From positions 1 through 64,000 of the forward strand of contig JABYQU010000039.1 of the NCBI GenBank assembly GCA_022264855.1: a stretch of 64,000 bases of DNA. The letters run 5' to 3'. Positions 11,136-22,065 of the stretch are shown in pieces. Position 1 is the first letter of the stretch. Every line of letters begins with the position of its first letter. Made by a program: the position numbers and the translations under genes. The notes under the pieces were generated by a model. It saw only the letters and a program-made list of their open reading frames with translations. It was not told the DNA's origin and searched no databases. The stretch comes from Lenzites betulinus (Eukaryota > Basidiomycota > Agaricomycetes > Polyporales > Polyporaceae).

Positions 11136-11256
11136 CTGCTCGTGCGGCTGTTGGCCGGGAGCTATGCGGGTTCGTGGTCGCACTTCGTGAACGCTGGTTG
11201 GCCCGACTGCGGGAGCCTCGTTCGCGTCGTCGCGCTCTCCCTTGAGGAGGAGGTAG

Positions 11257-11587
11257 TGTAACGGTCCTGCCGTTACACGAGCCTCACGGTCACACCTTAC
11301 TATACGCCTCGTTAGTTTACGCCTGTTCCTGGTGTCGCGCCCGACGACGCGCACTCGACTCGTTCCGTACTGTCCCGCTCGGCCGCCGTTCCCGCCCTCG
11401 CGTGGCCGCCACTATCTATTCCTTTATATACATACATCGGACTCATTTTGTATCTCGCCGAATCAACGCCAGTCTCGGGCCCCCGTTGCCCTCACTCTCC
11501 CCTCGCTCTCTCGCCCTGCTCGCTCGAGTCCCACCCTCGACGCTCCTCCGTCTCGTCTCGCGCCCTCTCGGTAACACGCCCGTTACA
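11257..11587 (+). repeat. 3' LTR of the gypsy remnant
   Basis: The 331-bp segment starts TGTAACGG and ends CCGTTACA, an inverted terminal repeat as in LTRs. A purine-rich tract (GAGGAGGAGGTAG) abuts its left edge as a polypurine tract would. A TATA-like TTTATATACA lies near 11424. No 5' LTR exists in the window to compare with. Confidence 0.75.
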
Positions 11588-11886
11588 CGAAGATCCTCGG
11601 ACCACGCTTGGCGCATCTGACCACGATTACAATTGGCCTGCTTGATGTGCAGGCCCGGGTGTTCTGGTTGGTCGAGATCTCCTACCGTTGGTCCTTTCAT
11701 CCTCCTCGCCCAAGTCCCACTGACTATAAGCACACCGCAGGCACCTGTGTCCCCTGGCATGTCCTCTCTAAGATTAACTATTATATTAATTGAAATGAGA
11801 AAGATCTGGGTGGCGGAGGATTGCTACGGCACATATTTCTCACTCTTTTTCTGGGCGCTGTTCTTGCACGTTGTCCATTGTGTATA

Positions 11887-13626
11887 CTACGCTGTCTGAA
11901 TCTTCTCAAACACGAGTAAGCACTTCTGGTCTTTCGGCCGGGAGGTAACGATCTGGTCGTCCATCTCCATGGACGCAGTCATGTCCGGCGCAACACGGGT
12001 GCGGAAGCTCGTATACACCCCCCTGAGCAGCAGCTTCATCTCCATCAACGCGAAACTGCACAACCGCGTCAGCCCACAGATACCCGCCAGGAAAAGAAGA
12101 CCAGCGAACAAAACAACGCACTTTCGCCCAATGCAGCCACGTCCGCCCGCCGCGAATGCGAAGAACAGCTGGTTCCGCTCTGCCGCGCCCTCGGGCTCGA
12201 GCCAGCGCTCCGGGCGGAACGCGTCGGGGTCGGGGAAGACGCGTTCGTCGAGCCGGTGCAACGTGTATGGCTGGCAACTGACGATTGTCCCGCCCGGGAG
12301 GGCAACACCGTCGACGGTGCTCCCACCAGCAGGCACGAAGCGCGGCATACCCATGGGCACGGGGCAGAACACGCGCAAGCCCTCCTTGACGAGCGCGTCA
12401 AGGTAGGGCAGGCTGTCGAGCGGCGCGGAGGGGTGGGCGAGCAGCTCGGCGCGCAGGCGGTCTTGGTGGGCGGAAGAGGCTGGGAGAGAGATGTGGTGCA
12501 TGAGGAAGGTTAGGGCGTCGCCTGTGGTGTCGATTCCGGCGACGAGGTGGTCCATGCACTCGGAGGCGGCTAGCTGGAGCCCTTCATCCTGGTCCTCGTA
12601 CAGGCGCAGCTTGTCCAAGAGAGTGTGGGTCGCGACGGGTGCGTCTCGCACGGTATCCAGTACGTAGCGCACGGAGGAGAGACCGTCAGTGCGGATTTTC
12701 CCGAATCCGAAGACACGGCTTGTCAGTCGTGCAAGCTCGGGGAAATAGTAAATGAAGTATTGTTCTGTCAGATGGTTTCTTTAGCACGTTAAACGTTAAT
12801 TATGCGATGGCGTACCTTTGAGAAGCGTTGGGTACGTCAGCTCCTCCATCATCTTGAAGTCGCGTGGATTGGTAAGCGAGTGCAGCCCATTGGGATGGAA
12901 CAGATGACCCGTTATCCCGTCAAGAGCATAACAATGCAATAAAAGCTATAGACCGTGTGGGTTTGAGCGGCGCGTATGAGCATAGACGGGAGATAAACTT
13001 ACGTATATATCCACGCTCTGTCCGGCACTTCGACTGCATTCGGTTAAGAAGGCGTCGACATGATCCTGGAGGACAGACACGACCTCCGGACGCATGATGT
13101 GAGTCCTGTTGTAACGCTCTGCGAAGCGCTTCTTTACTTCTGCATGCTGAAATACGACATAATGAGATTTGTTAATATTCACGATGAGCACCGCTACGTA
13201 CGGTGCCCCGGTCCAAGGTCGAGAATATATTCCTACAAAGGGGCGTTAGTGACGCATTTCGACGGCGGCAGTATTGCAGAGTATTCGGTGCTTACGGGGT
13301 GTTGAAGTGCACAAAGAGGCGGTAAAAGGACGTCTTATCGTAACCACTGCCACCCGAGGAGTATATTTCCTTCGCCGCCTCGCGAGTAGCAAACGATACC
13401 TCGTCGGGCGCGATCCGCACGACAGGGCCGTACTTCGTATGAAGCTGGTGGACCCAAGCACTCCGTTTGCCGGTAAACTCGCGCAGTATGAGCGGGAGAC
13501 GCGACAGAGCACATATGGTAGGGCCAGGAAGGCGACTAAGGGGGCTAAGAAGAGCCTGAAAGCTGTCACAGAGAGCAGCGCGATTGCTATAGCTTGCACA
13601 ATGAGTAAGAGCAGTGTCGCCCCCAT
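11887..13626 (-). CDS. Cytochrome P450 monooxygenase (E-class)
   Basis: Exons run from about 13296 upward (5' part uncertain), then 13202-13232, 13003-13146, 12816-12945, 12122-12764 and 11887-12055. Introns are 51-66 bp. Motifs in order: PNIFSTLDRGTHAE (B-C region), I-helix AGIDTTGD, ExxR in KEGLR, PERW, and the haem loop FAAGGRGCIGRN, whose Asn codon spans the last intron. A hydrophobic start, MGATLLLLIVQAIAIALL at 13626, would anchor it in the ER. Reaching the next block (SRLPGP) needs a frame change, fitted by a 44-nt GT-AG intron after MGATLLLLI or by an indel. The product probably hydroxylates a small lipophilic substrate; subfamily not assigned. Confidence 0.85.
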
Positions 13627-13938
13627 CCTCGTGGTTGAAAAGTACGAATGGCTGGATGGTACACAGGCCTAGGAGACTGGATGTATGGAGATGAACGATA
13701 AGCAGGATAGCCGCTTTGCAGACAGTTATCGCCCACCTTCGAATCCCACATTGCTTGCTTCGCATCCGGGATTTCGGGCCTTGTACTACTGGCGCAGTTA
13801 TGTCACGTTGAGCCCCGGTGACGCGCACGCAGTTTGCAAGGGAGTCTTTGCGTGTGTTCGTCCATTTGCAACGAGCACATCGTTCGTGTCGTGTTCAGTG
13901 TTTGCGCGATGGTAAGAGGACGTCAGAGCGGTGGATGA

Positions 13939-14536
13939 CACCGGGGGCCTTGCCCCGTGTGACAGCCTGTTACATTGATAACATACCGTAGTCACTGACC
14001 ATATGTAATCACCATATGTTATCTTACAACTTCACAACCAAATTGAATATGTGTTATCAATTTTGGAACAGTGATAATGCCTGTATGACGTTGTGTTCCA
14101 TCTCAGTGGTATATAATATATCATCACGATGAAACATTGTGTTACATTGTAGCATTTTTGAAAATAAGACTACCCACATCATGATAATGAGATTCCGGTA
14201 TGACAGCATGGTACATTGAAAACCATGTAAGATATATATGCACAGTTCATACTATATTTTGATTATCATGGTGCAAGATGTGACATGGGTTCAGCATACA
14301 AAATATACAATATAGTGTACAAACTGTATAACATTATTACCCACCATTCATCACATTGAAAGTTTTCCCCCGTCTTACACAGAATCTTATACTGTAAACA
14401 ACATCAGTACTTTAAAGAAATCACATTCTAAATTGGGTTTCAAAATTGCAGGATAGCACACGGTGATTAAATATGGTCAGCAACTACGGTATGTTATCAA
14501 TGTAACAGGCTGTCACACAGGGCAAGGCCCCCGGTG
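13939..14536. mobile_element. AT-rich MITE, CACTA-like ends, 3-bp target duplication
   Basis: The 598-bp element has about 53-bp terminal inverted repeats starting CACCGGGGGCCTTGCC, with one visible mismatch. TGA flanks both sides (13936-13938 and 14537-14539). The interior is AT-rich with many ATATGT/TTATCA motifs, in sharp contrast to the GC-rich surroundings, and has no open frame of note. CAC termini and a 3-bp duplication fit the CACTA/EnSpm superfamily. The mobilising transposase is not in this window. Confidence 0.8.
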
Positions 14537-14539
14537 TGA

Positions 14540-15012
14540 GCGAAGGATGCGAGATGGCCGCGCCGATCCCGAGAATATCGGAGAGGATTGCAAGGTTAGG
14601 GTTAATCGGGTGCGCCTCTTTCCCCGCATGGGCGTCTAGAGGCTGGCCTGCGGCACTTGCCATCGTACGCCCTCCTCCTCCCAGCTTTCCCCCTCCTCTT
14701 TGCCCGCACAAGACGTTTCTGGCAGTACTTCTTGTCTAGGGAAGACGTTCGACGCGAATAGCTTGGTTGTTCATCAGTCGCTGTGGCCAAGTGCAGCTGT
14801 CCGAACATCGTCCTGCATGTAAGCGTTAAGTCTCTCTGAAATGGACAACACCCGCTGAACACATCCTCATAGCGTCGAGCTCGTTGCGCTCTCTCGTAGC
14901 CAGTAGAGATTTTCCTTTGTCTCGTACACATCTAAGGCACCCCACCTCCCCCCTACAACACTTCACGCCCCACGCCTCAGGATCAGAGCCCGTACGGTCA
15001 CGACTGCCCACT
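14540..15012. other. Intergenic, upstream of the small TM protein
   Basis: Only short frames without family resemblance are present. The last 100 bp are pyrimidine-rich, as is common in basidiomycete promoters. Confidence 0.4.
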
Positions 15013-15339
15013 ATGCCGTTCAAGATCCCCTCAGTGCGCATCGCACAAGCCTCGCCCTCGCTCTCGCTCGAGAAGGGCTCCTACCGCCTACGCGCTCCAC
15101 CCACCCGCGCCTCCGTATCCCCCTCCCCCACACCCGCGTCCGCCGCTGCCGCCCCCGGCAAGGCGCAGCTGACACGGCGCGCCGCCCCGACGAGTCTCCC
15201 GCGGAACGTCGCGGAGTTCGTGCCCGCATCGTATGAGAAGCGCTTGGCGCTCCTCGTTGCGCTCCTTGCATGCGCGGCCCTCGCGAGCTTCGGGACGGCC
15301 TACTGGCTCTGGCATACGGGCCACGGCGGGCGGAGGTAG
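15013..15339 (+). CDS. Small single-pass membrane protein, unknown function
   Basis: This is a 108-residue intronless frame. Residues 1-70 are Ser/Pro/Ala-rich and basic with no hydrophobic stretch. One transmembrane helix near the C-terminus (LALLVALLACAALASFGTAYW) is followed by a short His/Arg tail, which fits a tail-anchored or small type II protein. The ATG (MPFKIPS) was chosen over an in-frame ATG at 14884 because the upstream part is Pro/His-rich with no recognisable features. I do not recognise the family. The frame lies head-to-tail with SEH1, which is transcribed toward it from the other strand. Confidence 0.5.
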   Translation: MPFKIPSVRIAQASPSLSLEKGSYRLRAPPTRASVSPSPTPASAAAAPGKAQLTRRAAPTSLPRNVAEFVPASYEKRLALLVALLACAALASFGTAYWLWHTGHGGRR

Positions 15340-15751
15340 GTGTGTCGGCCGGTCGGACTGTGCGTTGCTTTCGTGGTGTTATGTTCTGTGCCTCTGCTGT
15401 TCTCATCGTCTTTGCTTTTGACCTGTGTGCATCTGAGGAAGGGCGTCGCTATACCGTTATACCAGCTATCTTTGCATGTGTGCTCTCCCGTATTTATGAT
15501 ATATTTGTGGTTTGGCTACTCGCTATGCTAATGTCACGACGAATCTCCCGGACAACTCGGTCTCCGTATGTAGGGCAGACGCACGAGCTTCGTTTGTCGC
15601 AGTCATCAAACATCTTGGCAAAGGAATATGCTGATGTGCCTATGGTTTTGTTGTGACCTGTCGTCGATGGTTACTCACGCCAGTCTCAAGTTTGAGCTTA
15701 CATGTGCCTGGTCCGCATGAGCAGGCAGCAACCCTCTGTATTTTACACGTC

Positions 15752-17495
15752 TCAGTCCTCGACAGTGACGTCGCCCATGTCCACATCGCCCTGCTGCTCC
15801 TCGGCCTGTTCGACACTGATGTGCCCCGCCGGCCGCCACACATTACCCGCCGTCATCTTCCACAGCCGCACGCGACCGTCGTTTCCCGCAGACGACAACA
15901 CGGTCCTGATCACGAACCCATACGCATTAGCCTCCATCTCAACTCCCGCGCGAGCCAAACAAACGCACCCAGTAATATTCCACTCCACGCGCCCCACCGC
16001 CGACTTGTGGTCGTCAAAGTCGCCCACGACGCTCGCCGTCCACTGCGCGCCCGCGCCCCCGTCCTCCCCGTCCTCGCCCGCGTCCGCGTCTGCGCTCGGC
16101 GGCTTCACGCGCCATATCCGCACGTGCCCATCGCGCGCGCCGGTCGCGACAAGGTGGTACGAGCGGCCGCACGACGGCGCCCATGCGATGGACGTCACTG
16201 CGCACGTCTTCGCCGCGTCCCCACCGCTGCCGCTGGGCCCTGCGGCGAAGCCGGGTGTGCCGGGGCCGCTGCCGTTTGGCGGTGCGCCGGGGGCGCGGGT
16301 GAAGGGGTCATTGGAGGAGGAGGCGGGGGCGGAGTTGAGGCTGAGGAGCGTGGATGGGCGTCGCGAGGGCGGTATTTGGATGATCTGTCGTGGGGTCAGT
16401 GTACTGCCAGAGGCGTGGAGGGGGGAGCGGACCTTAACGACGCCGTCTATGCCGCAGCTCGCGGCGATGATCTCACCCCAGTACTTGTCTTTGCACCACG
16501 AGATGCACCACCCTCCGTCTGCCTGCGCGCGGGTGCGGTCAGTCTCCTGCGCATACTCAAGAAGTCTGGGGGGCAGGCGTACCTCGCGCGTACCCAGGCC
16601 AGGTCGCCCGAGCAACTGGCTTGGTCCTTGTCCTGCCAGGTTCTGTGCGGCCTGTTGTTGCAGTGCGTGTGCGACGAGCGAGGCGGATGCACTGTCAAGC
16701 GACGCGCCCGACGCGGTCTGGGTGGGGGTCGCGAGCGCGAGCGTTTGCGCGCCGCCGCCGGGAGCCGGTGTGGGTGCGGCGGGGAGGGCGAGGACATCGA
16801 CCTCCTCGAGGAGCTGCCATGAGGCGAGGGACGGTTGCTCGAGGCACTCGTATATGCGGAGGTAGTTGTCCGACGAGATTGTCGCCTGTTGAATGACAAG
16901 GAGGCGTGAGCGCGTCGGTCGGTCGGTTGGGCAGAAAGAGCACGCACCAGTTTGAGTCCAAAGTGGGACGGGGCGAACTCGACTCCGCGCACGGTACCCT
17001 TCGCGTCCATGAGTATCGCGCGGTCCACCCATCGCGCAGACGAGCCGCTCGAAGGGCCGGCGCCGCCAGGCTGTGGCGCGCCGTCCTGGTCCAGGAACGA
17101 AGCTGAGCCTCCCGACTGTAGCTCCCATACTTTGACGGTGCGGTCAAAGGAGGCGGTCGCGAGGATCGTCCCAAACTCGGGGTGTGCCCAGCTCACTTTC
17201 GAGACAGCAGCGTCATGCGCCTACCGCAGGTTGTAAACGGGCGTGTACGGGAGGAGGAGATGGCGCACGCGTACCTTCCATTGATATTCGGCAGACCATG
17301 AGCCGTTAATTTCGTCCAACTTCCAGATCTTCACGCTGAAAGGCAGATCGCGAGGTGAGTCGCGAGGCGTAGTCCAAAGGGTGCTGCATACCGTTGGTCG
17401 AGGCTAGCGGTAGCGAGACGGAGGCCGTAGAAGTCGTAGGACGCGTCGGTAACGAGGTCGTTGTGCGCGTCCCGGATGAACCCCGTCTGGATCAT
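15752..17495 (-). CDS. SEH1: Nucleoporin SEH1 (WD40 protein)
   Basis: Five exons (17392-17495, 17275-17335, 16948-17220, 15969-16885, 15752-15905) join in frame. The start is MIQTGFIRDAHNDLV. SEH1 hallmarks include ASYDFYGLRLATASLDQ, WAHPEFGTILATASFDRTVKVWE, RWVDRAILMDAKGTV, FAPSHFGLKLATISSD, YLRIYECLEQPSL and a last blade GNDGRVRLWKM. SEH1 is a beta-propeller of the Nup84/Nup107 nuclear-pore complex and of the SEA/GATOR2 complex on the vacuole. An Ala/Pro/Gln-rich insertion of about 60 residues follows EEVDVLALP. The C-terminus is acidic (GDVDMGDVTVED). Introns are 53-63 bp. A tRNA gene sits 150 bp upstream. Confidence 0.93.
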
Positions 17496-17645
17496 GTTAC
17501 AGTATCGCGAGGTCCGAATCTCGCGAGACGAAGAAAAGGGCAGCGGAGGAAGGACAGACGAGGAGAACAAGATGTAGATCTGAGCAGGTCGCGTCGGGGT
17601 TGCAGCGTCGTATGTTGACACTGATGGCATGGGGAGACCCGACGA

Positions 17646-17733
17646 GGACCCTTAGCTCAATCGGTAGAGCTTTGTACTTATGAGGTTACCATATGCTATG
17701 CAAGGGTCCCGAGTTCGATTCTCGGAGGGTCCA
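17646..17733 (+). tRNA. tRNA-Ile(UAU) with intron
   Basis: Acceptor arms GGACCCT and AGGGTCC pair, with discriminator A at 17733. The D-arm is TAGCTCAATCGGTAGAGC and the T-arm CCGAGTTCGATTCTCGG. The anticodon stem TTGTA/TGCAA frames loop CTTATG...A, so the anticodon reads UAU. An intron of about 15 nt follows position 37 and contains ATA, which can pair with the anticodon as is common in eukaryotic pre-tRNAs. A CTTTTT run after the gene is a Pol III terminator. Confidence 0.88.
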
Positions 17734-17906
17734 TCTTTTTGTCACTTCCTCGGCTCGCCTTCTACGTGTTATAGGATATTACCTACTCGGCCTGTATTTG
17801 TAACATGGTGCTACTTACCCGCCTTCTATTTGTTACTGGATGTTATTTACTCACCTTCTATCGACTCGCCTTCTATTTGTTACACAACGTTGCATCCAGG
17901 ACGGTG

Positions 17907-19443
17907 CTAGTCCAGCTCCCAACCAAACACGTTCTCGCTCTCCGCCAGCCTCTCACACACGAGCACCACCCGCTCGTCGTCGACGTTCGCGACCGAGAAC
18001 CGCACCCAGCGATCCTCGTCCCCCACCGTCCCCTCCTCGTCCCCCTTCGGCCCAAAGAACCCCGCAGGGAGCGACAGCACCCCCGTCTCCTTCGCAAGCC
18101 GCTCGCACACCTCGTTCGCATGCCGCCCCTTGAACGGGTGCCGCACAAACGCGTAGTACCCGCCCTGCGACCCGATCCTCCACCGCGCCGGCAGCCGCGC
18201 CTTGAACAGCGTATGCCGGTGCGCGACCGCCTCCGCCGTCGCGCGCACGAACGGCCGCAGCCCGGCGATGAGCGGCGCGAGCGCGCTCTGCGGCGGGCGC
18301 GGCGCGCAGATCTGCAGCGAGTCCAGCGCGGTGCACAGCGCGCGCGTCATCTCGGGCGACGCGCAGACGAGGCCGAGCCGGTGGCCTGGGACGCAGTACG
18401 ACTTGGAGAAGGAGAAGAGGTGGATGAACGTGCTGCGCCACGACCAGTCTGCGCTGGGGACGTCTGCGCCCGGGGCGCTGGTGGGTGGGGAGAAGAGCGC
18501 ATGCGGGGCGTGCGTGAGGATGAAGTCGCGGTAGGTCTCGTCCAGCACGAGCGCGATGTTACGCTCGTGCGCCAGCCTTGCGAACGCTGCGATGATGCTC
18601 GGTGGATATATTGCACCGGTCTGCGTGAATGCGAGGTCAGCATGTGTGGGATAGCCTATAGCTAGCGTGCGCACCGGGTTATTGGGAGTGACGAGGACGA
18701 TGGCCTTGGTCTTTTCTGTGATCAACGCAGCGCAGCGTTCTATGGACGGCAAGAAGCCCTCCCGCGCGTACGTGTGCAGGAGCACGGGCGTTATTCCCAG
18801 CATTGTAAGCGTCATCCTAAAACGCCCGTTAGCAGCGGCAGCCACTCATTTTCGCCACACCCACTCGTGATTGAAGTACCTGCACGCCGCTGCGCATGAG
18901 TCCCGCAGTCACGCCTCAGCCAAAGAGAAGCTCACTACCAAGGCACCGGCAGGATAACCTCGTCCCCCTTGTCCGCCAGCGTCATCGCGACCGCGACGAA
19001 CGCCAGGTTGCACCCCGCGGTGACGACGATGTCCTCCGCGTTCACGTCCACCGGCACGCGCGCCGCCCCGCCGTACCCCACGCGCATCTCCGCCGCGATC
19101 GCGTCGCACAGCGCAGGCAGCCCCGCGTTCGGGAGGTACCCGCAGTTCTGCGGGTCCTGCGCGGCGCGGGCGAGGGCGGCGAACACGGCGGGAGGGGGCG
19201 GAACGCCGGGCACGCCTTGCGACATGTCGAGGAGCGGCCGGGAGGGGGTGGGGGTGTATGATTCGGCCCATTCGTATGCCTGGGGGATGCTGTACGCCGA
19301 CGAGTTTTTTTCGTGGAGAAGAGAGCGACCAGGGTGGCAAGTTAGCAAAGCTAGGGGTGTGCACTGGGTGCGGGGGACACGCACGGGGGACGGCCTGTGT
19401 TCTGGATCGCATCAGAGAGACGGAAAGCGATTTTAGTGGACAT
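17907..19443 (-). CDS. PLP-dependent class I/II aminotransferase
   Basis: Five exons: 19385-19443, 18939-19289, 18859-18879 (21 nt), 18675-18816 and 17907-18620. The product is about 430 residues. Fold-type I motifs are clear: LLDMSQGVPGVPPPP, the cofactor-phosphate region GCNLAF, TPNNPTGAIYP, LDETYRDFI, and the Schiff-base lysine in SFSKSYCVPGHRLG. It resembles the aspartate/aromatic aminotransferase group; the substrate cannot be read from sequence. The chosen start is MSTKIAFRLSDAI. An in-frame ATG at 19569 would add about 42 residues rich in Arg and poor in acids, like a mitochondrial presequence, so dual targeting is possible. Introns of 42-94 bp are GT-AG. The C-terminus is EWELD-like and acidic. 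Confidence 0.88.
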
Positions 19444-19721
19444 CCTCTGCGTTGTTCTGAGAGATGGCCTATTACGAGTGAAGAGAGGAAGACGGGCGGT
19501 GGGATGCGCCTGGAGTCGAGTCACGAACGCTGGATTGAAGGCGCGACGGGCCATGGTGGCTGCTGCCAAGCGGGGGCGGGGACTCCGATGTTCTCGGGAT
19601 TGCTTCCATGGTCACAGTATTGATCTCAATCTCACGCTCACGCTACGTATACATGTACACTGACAGTACAGGCCTGGGGGTATAGACTATGCACACCTAG
19701 TACTAAGTGAGGACTTTGCAT

Positions 19722-22065
19722 TCAGACCAGCTCGATGTCTACCTTGTCCAAATTATCGACATCCCAGCCCAGAGCCTGCACCCAATCGAAGGAGATCCGA
19801 AAGTAACCCACTCTCCTGTGCCTACTCTGGCTCTGGTGCAACAAACTATCCGCCGCCCACGTTACGATAATCCCCTCCACAGAGCGCGCGGCGAAACGCA
19901 CCAACGGCACGAGCCAGATATCGGCGTCGAGCCCCGCCTCGTTCGGACAGTCCAGGACTACGATGTGCGAGCCCAAGCTGAGAGTGGGGGAAACGACCGG
20001 GATCCTGCATTCATCGACACTGCCCTTCGGAAGCCCCTCCGCCTCTACGCCAGACACAACAGCCCGACCGCGCTGCCCGTGCCACGGTATCCCGACGTAG
20101 GCCAGCCCCGGATCAAGTCTGCAGGGAACCAGCGCCGCACGCAGACCGAGCACCGCGTCCAACACCTCGCCAAAGCGGAGCTCGCGCGGGTCCTTGTGCG
20201 TCACCGCGCACCGCACGACGTCCACGAGCGGCGCCTCCTGCGCGTCGTACCCGGACACGGCGTTGTACTGGAAGTGGCACGAGAAGAAGACGGGGTCGTC
20301 GACGGCCGCCCAGGACCACGACGGCGCGCGGTACTCCGCGGGTCGGGGGCGCGGGCGGGGAGGCGTGTGGGCGGTGCGGCGCAGCCAGAGCATGTCGAAG
20401 GGGAGCGTGCTGCGCCAGAGGCCGGCGACGTACGCCGTGCGCAGGACGGTGTGGAAGAGCGCCGCGACGGCGCTGATCGCGACGAGCTTGTCGGACGGGA
20501 AGGTGAGGGCACACCGGGTGTAGCGCTGCACGATGCCTAGCCAGGCGTCGAGGATGGGCGCCCAGTCTTGGGGCGGGTGCGGGGGAGAAGGCGAGAGAGG
20601 GGAGGGCGGGGGAGAAGGCGAGATGGGAGAGGGCGGGAGGGGCGAGGGCGGGAGAGAGAAGAGTGCGCGGAGGAGCGCGGAGGGGAGCCGGGCGTCGTAT
20701 TCGGCGGGGCGGCAGAGGGAGTCGCCTGTGGCGCGCACGGCGGAGTGACATGCGAAGCGTAGCGTGTGCGTGGCGAAGACGAGCACGCGGGCGGAGAGGA
20801 GGTTTTCTTGCATGCACCATCCCCGTGCGTTCGTCGGCTCAGAGACTTGCCCGTGCCCGAAGTCCCGCCCGACGTTGACCATGTACTTTGGGGAGATGTG
20901 GATTTCGCCCACTCGGTGCGATTTCGCGTGTGCGTGGCCTGCGTTCTGCGGTGCTGATGCCCGAGATAAAGGGTGGCAGAGGAAGGGGAATGACAGCTCT
21001 GGGAGGGATACGCGGCCATTGAACGTGCAGGAAGCCGGGGTTGGAGGAAACCGTCGCTGACCTTGTGCGCGCTCGCGGCAATGACGGTGAGATGCGCGTA
21101 GCGATAGATGTTGTGCATCCGCCCGATCTCGTGCAGCTTGTCTTCGGGCGAGTCTTGGATGATGCATAACGCGTCGACCCAGAGGAAGGGGATCCCGAGC
21201 GCGGTTGTGACCTGAATGGCGTCGCGGATTGTGAGCGGCAGCTTCGAGGGATCGATCCTGTCAATGTAGGCGGCGACGTTGGCACTGGTGGTCTGGTACG
21301 TGCGATCGGGCTCGCCCCAGACGTAGCTCAAGGCAACATATCTTCCGTCTTCGCCGTCCGTTGCGCGAAGATGGGGATGGTCGGGCTCAGTGCAGTCAAT
21401 AAGACGCGTGGGGAGGCGAGTGTTGGACGAACGAGAAACAAACATGCAACGTGGGTGTCCGTGGACGCAATCGTCAAGAGCCTTCTTGGCGAGGGCGAGA
21501 GAACGAGAAGATCCGACATCCCCCAGAGGGCTCCGTGCGACGATCCACGCCGCAGCGGGATCATCTATCAATATATTCTGTGAATTGCCCAGAACCGCAA
21601 TGTACACATCCATCACTCACCTTTTGCTGCGTGGACGTGCCCATCGAGGACACAGGTCCGATCAAGTTTTACCTGAAATTGTTGAGCATGTGCCGGTGTG
21701 TAGATACCGCGATTGTCCTGGGGATCGGCGCAACCCATAGCGACCTTGAATTGCTCCGTGCGGCGGCCAGAGTATTCGAGATCGACGTCAAGCATGCTGG
21801 TGCGCAATGATAGTAGCAGGCTGCACCAGGAGCACCCTTCGGCGGCTCGGGCCTCCAATGCAGCCAGGCTTGTTGTGTACGAATATCCTCCCCTGCCGCG
21901 ATAATGCAGTGGCGGAGAGAATAGCCCGAGGTGAGCGGCGAAGGGGCCCTCCCAGCATGGCTGGCAAACGGAGGGAGGTCTGGGTGGCAAATTGAGTTTG
22001 TTGGTGTCGCGCGAAGGAAGAGATCGAGAGACTTGAGAGAGAGCGGAACCCATGAGCGAGAACAT
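19722..22065 (-). CDS. HET-domain protein 1 (frame break)
   Basis: Exon 1 is 21621-22065 and exon 2 is 19722-21564, joined by a 56-bp intron. The N-terminus holds two CxxC pairs (CQPCW, GCSWC) shared with the HET proteins at 54.4 and 56.9 kb. The HET domain has VALSYVWGE, IRDAIQVTTALGIPFLWVD and ALCIIQD. A family-specific C-terminal region (PELSFPF, ARGWCMQE, RAPSWSWAAVDD, RRVGYFRI) follows. The frame shifts around 21015-21060, between SDGFLQ and LPELSFPF, where both paralogs read straight through. A 26-nt GT-AG segment would repair it, but an indel is as likely. HET proteins control self/non-self recognition and programmed cell death in filamentous ascomycetes; the basidiomycete role is less certain. 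It may be a pseudogene. Confidence 0.8.

Noticed and set aside
15653..16865. Two overlapping plus-strand frames of nearly 390 codons
   Set aside because: They run antisense to SEH1 exons 4 and 5, which have all expected WD40 motifs.
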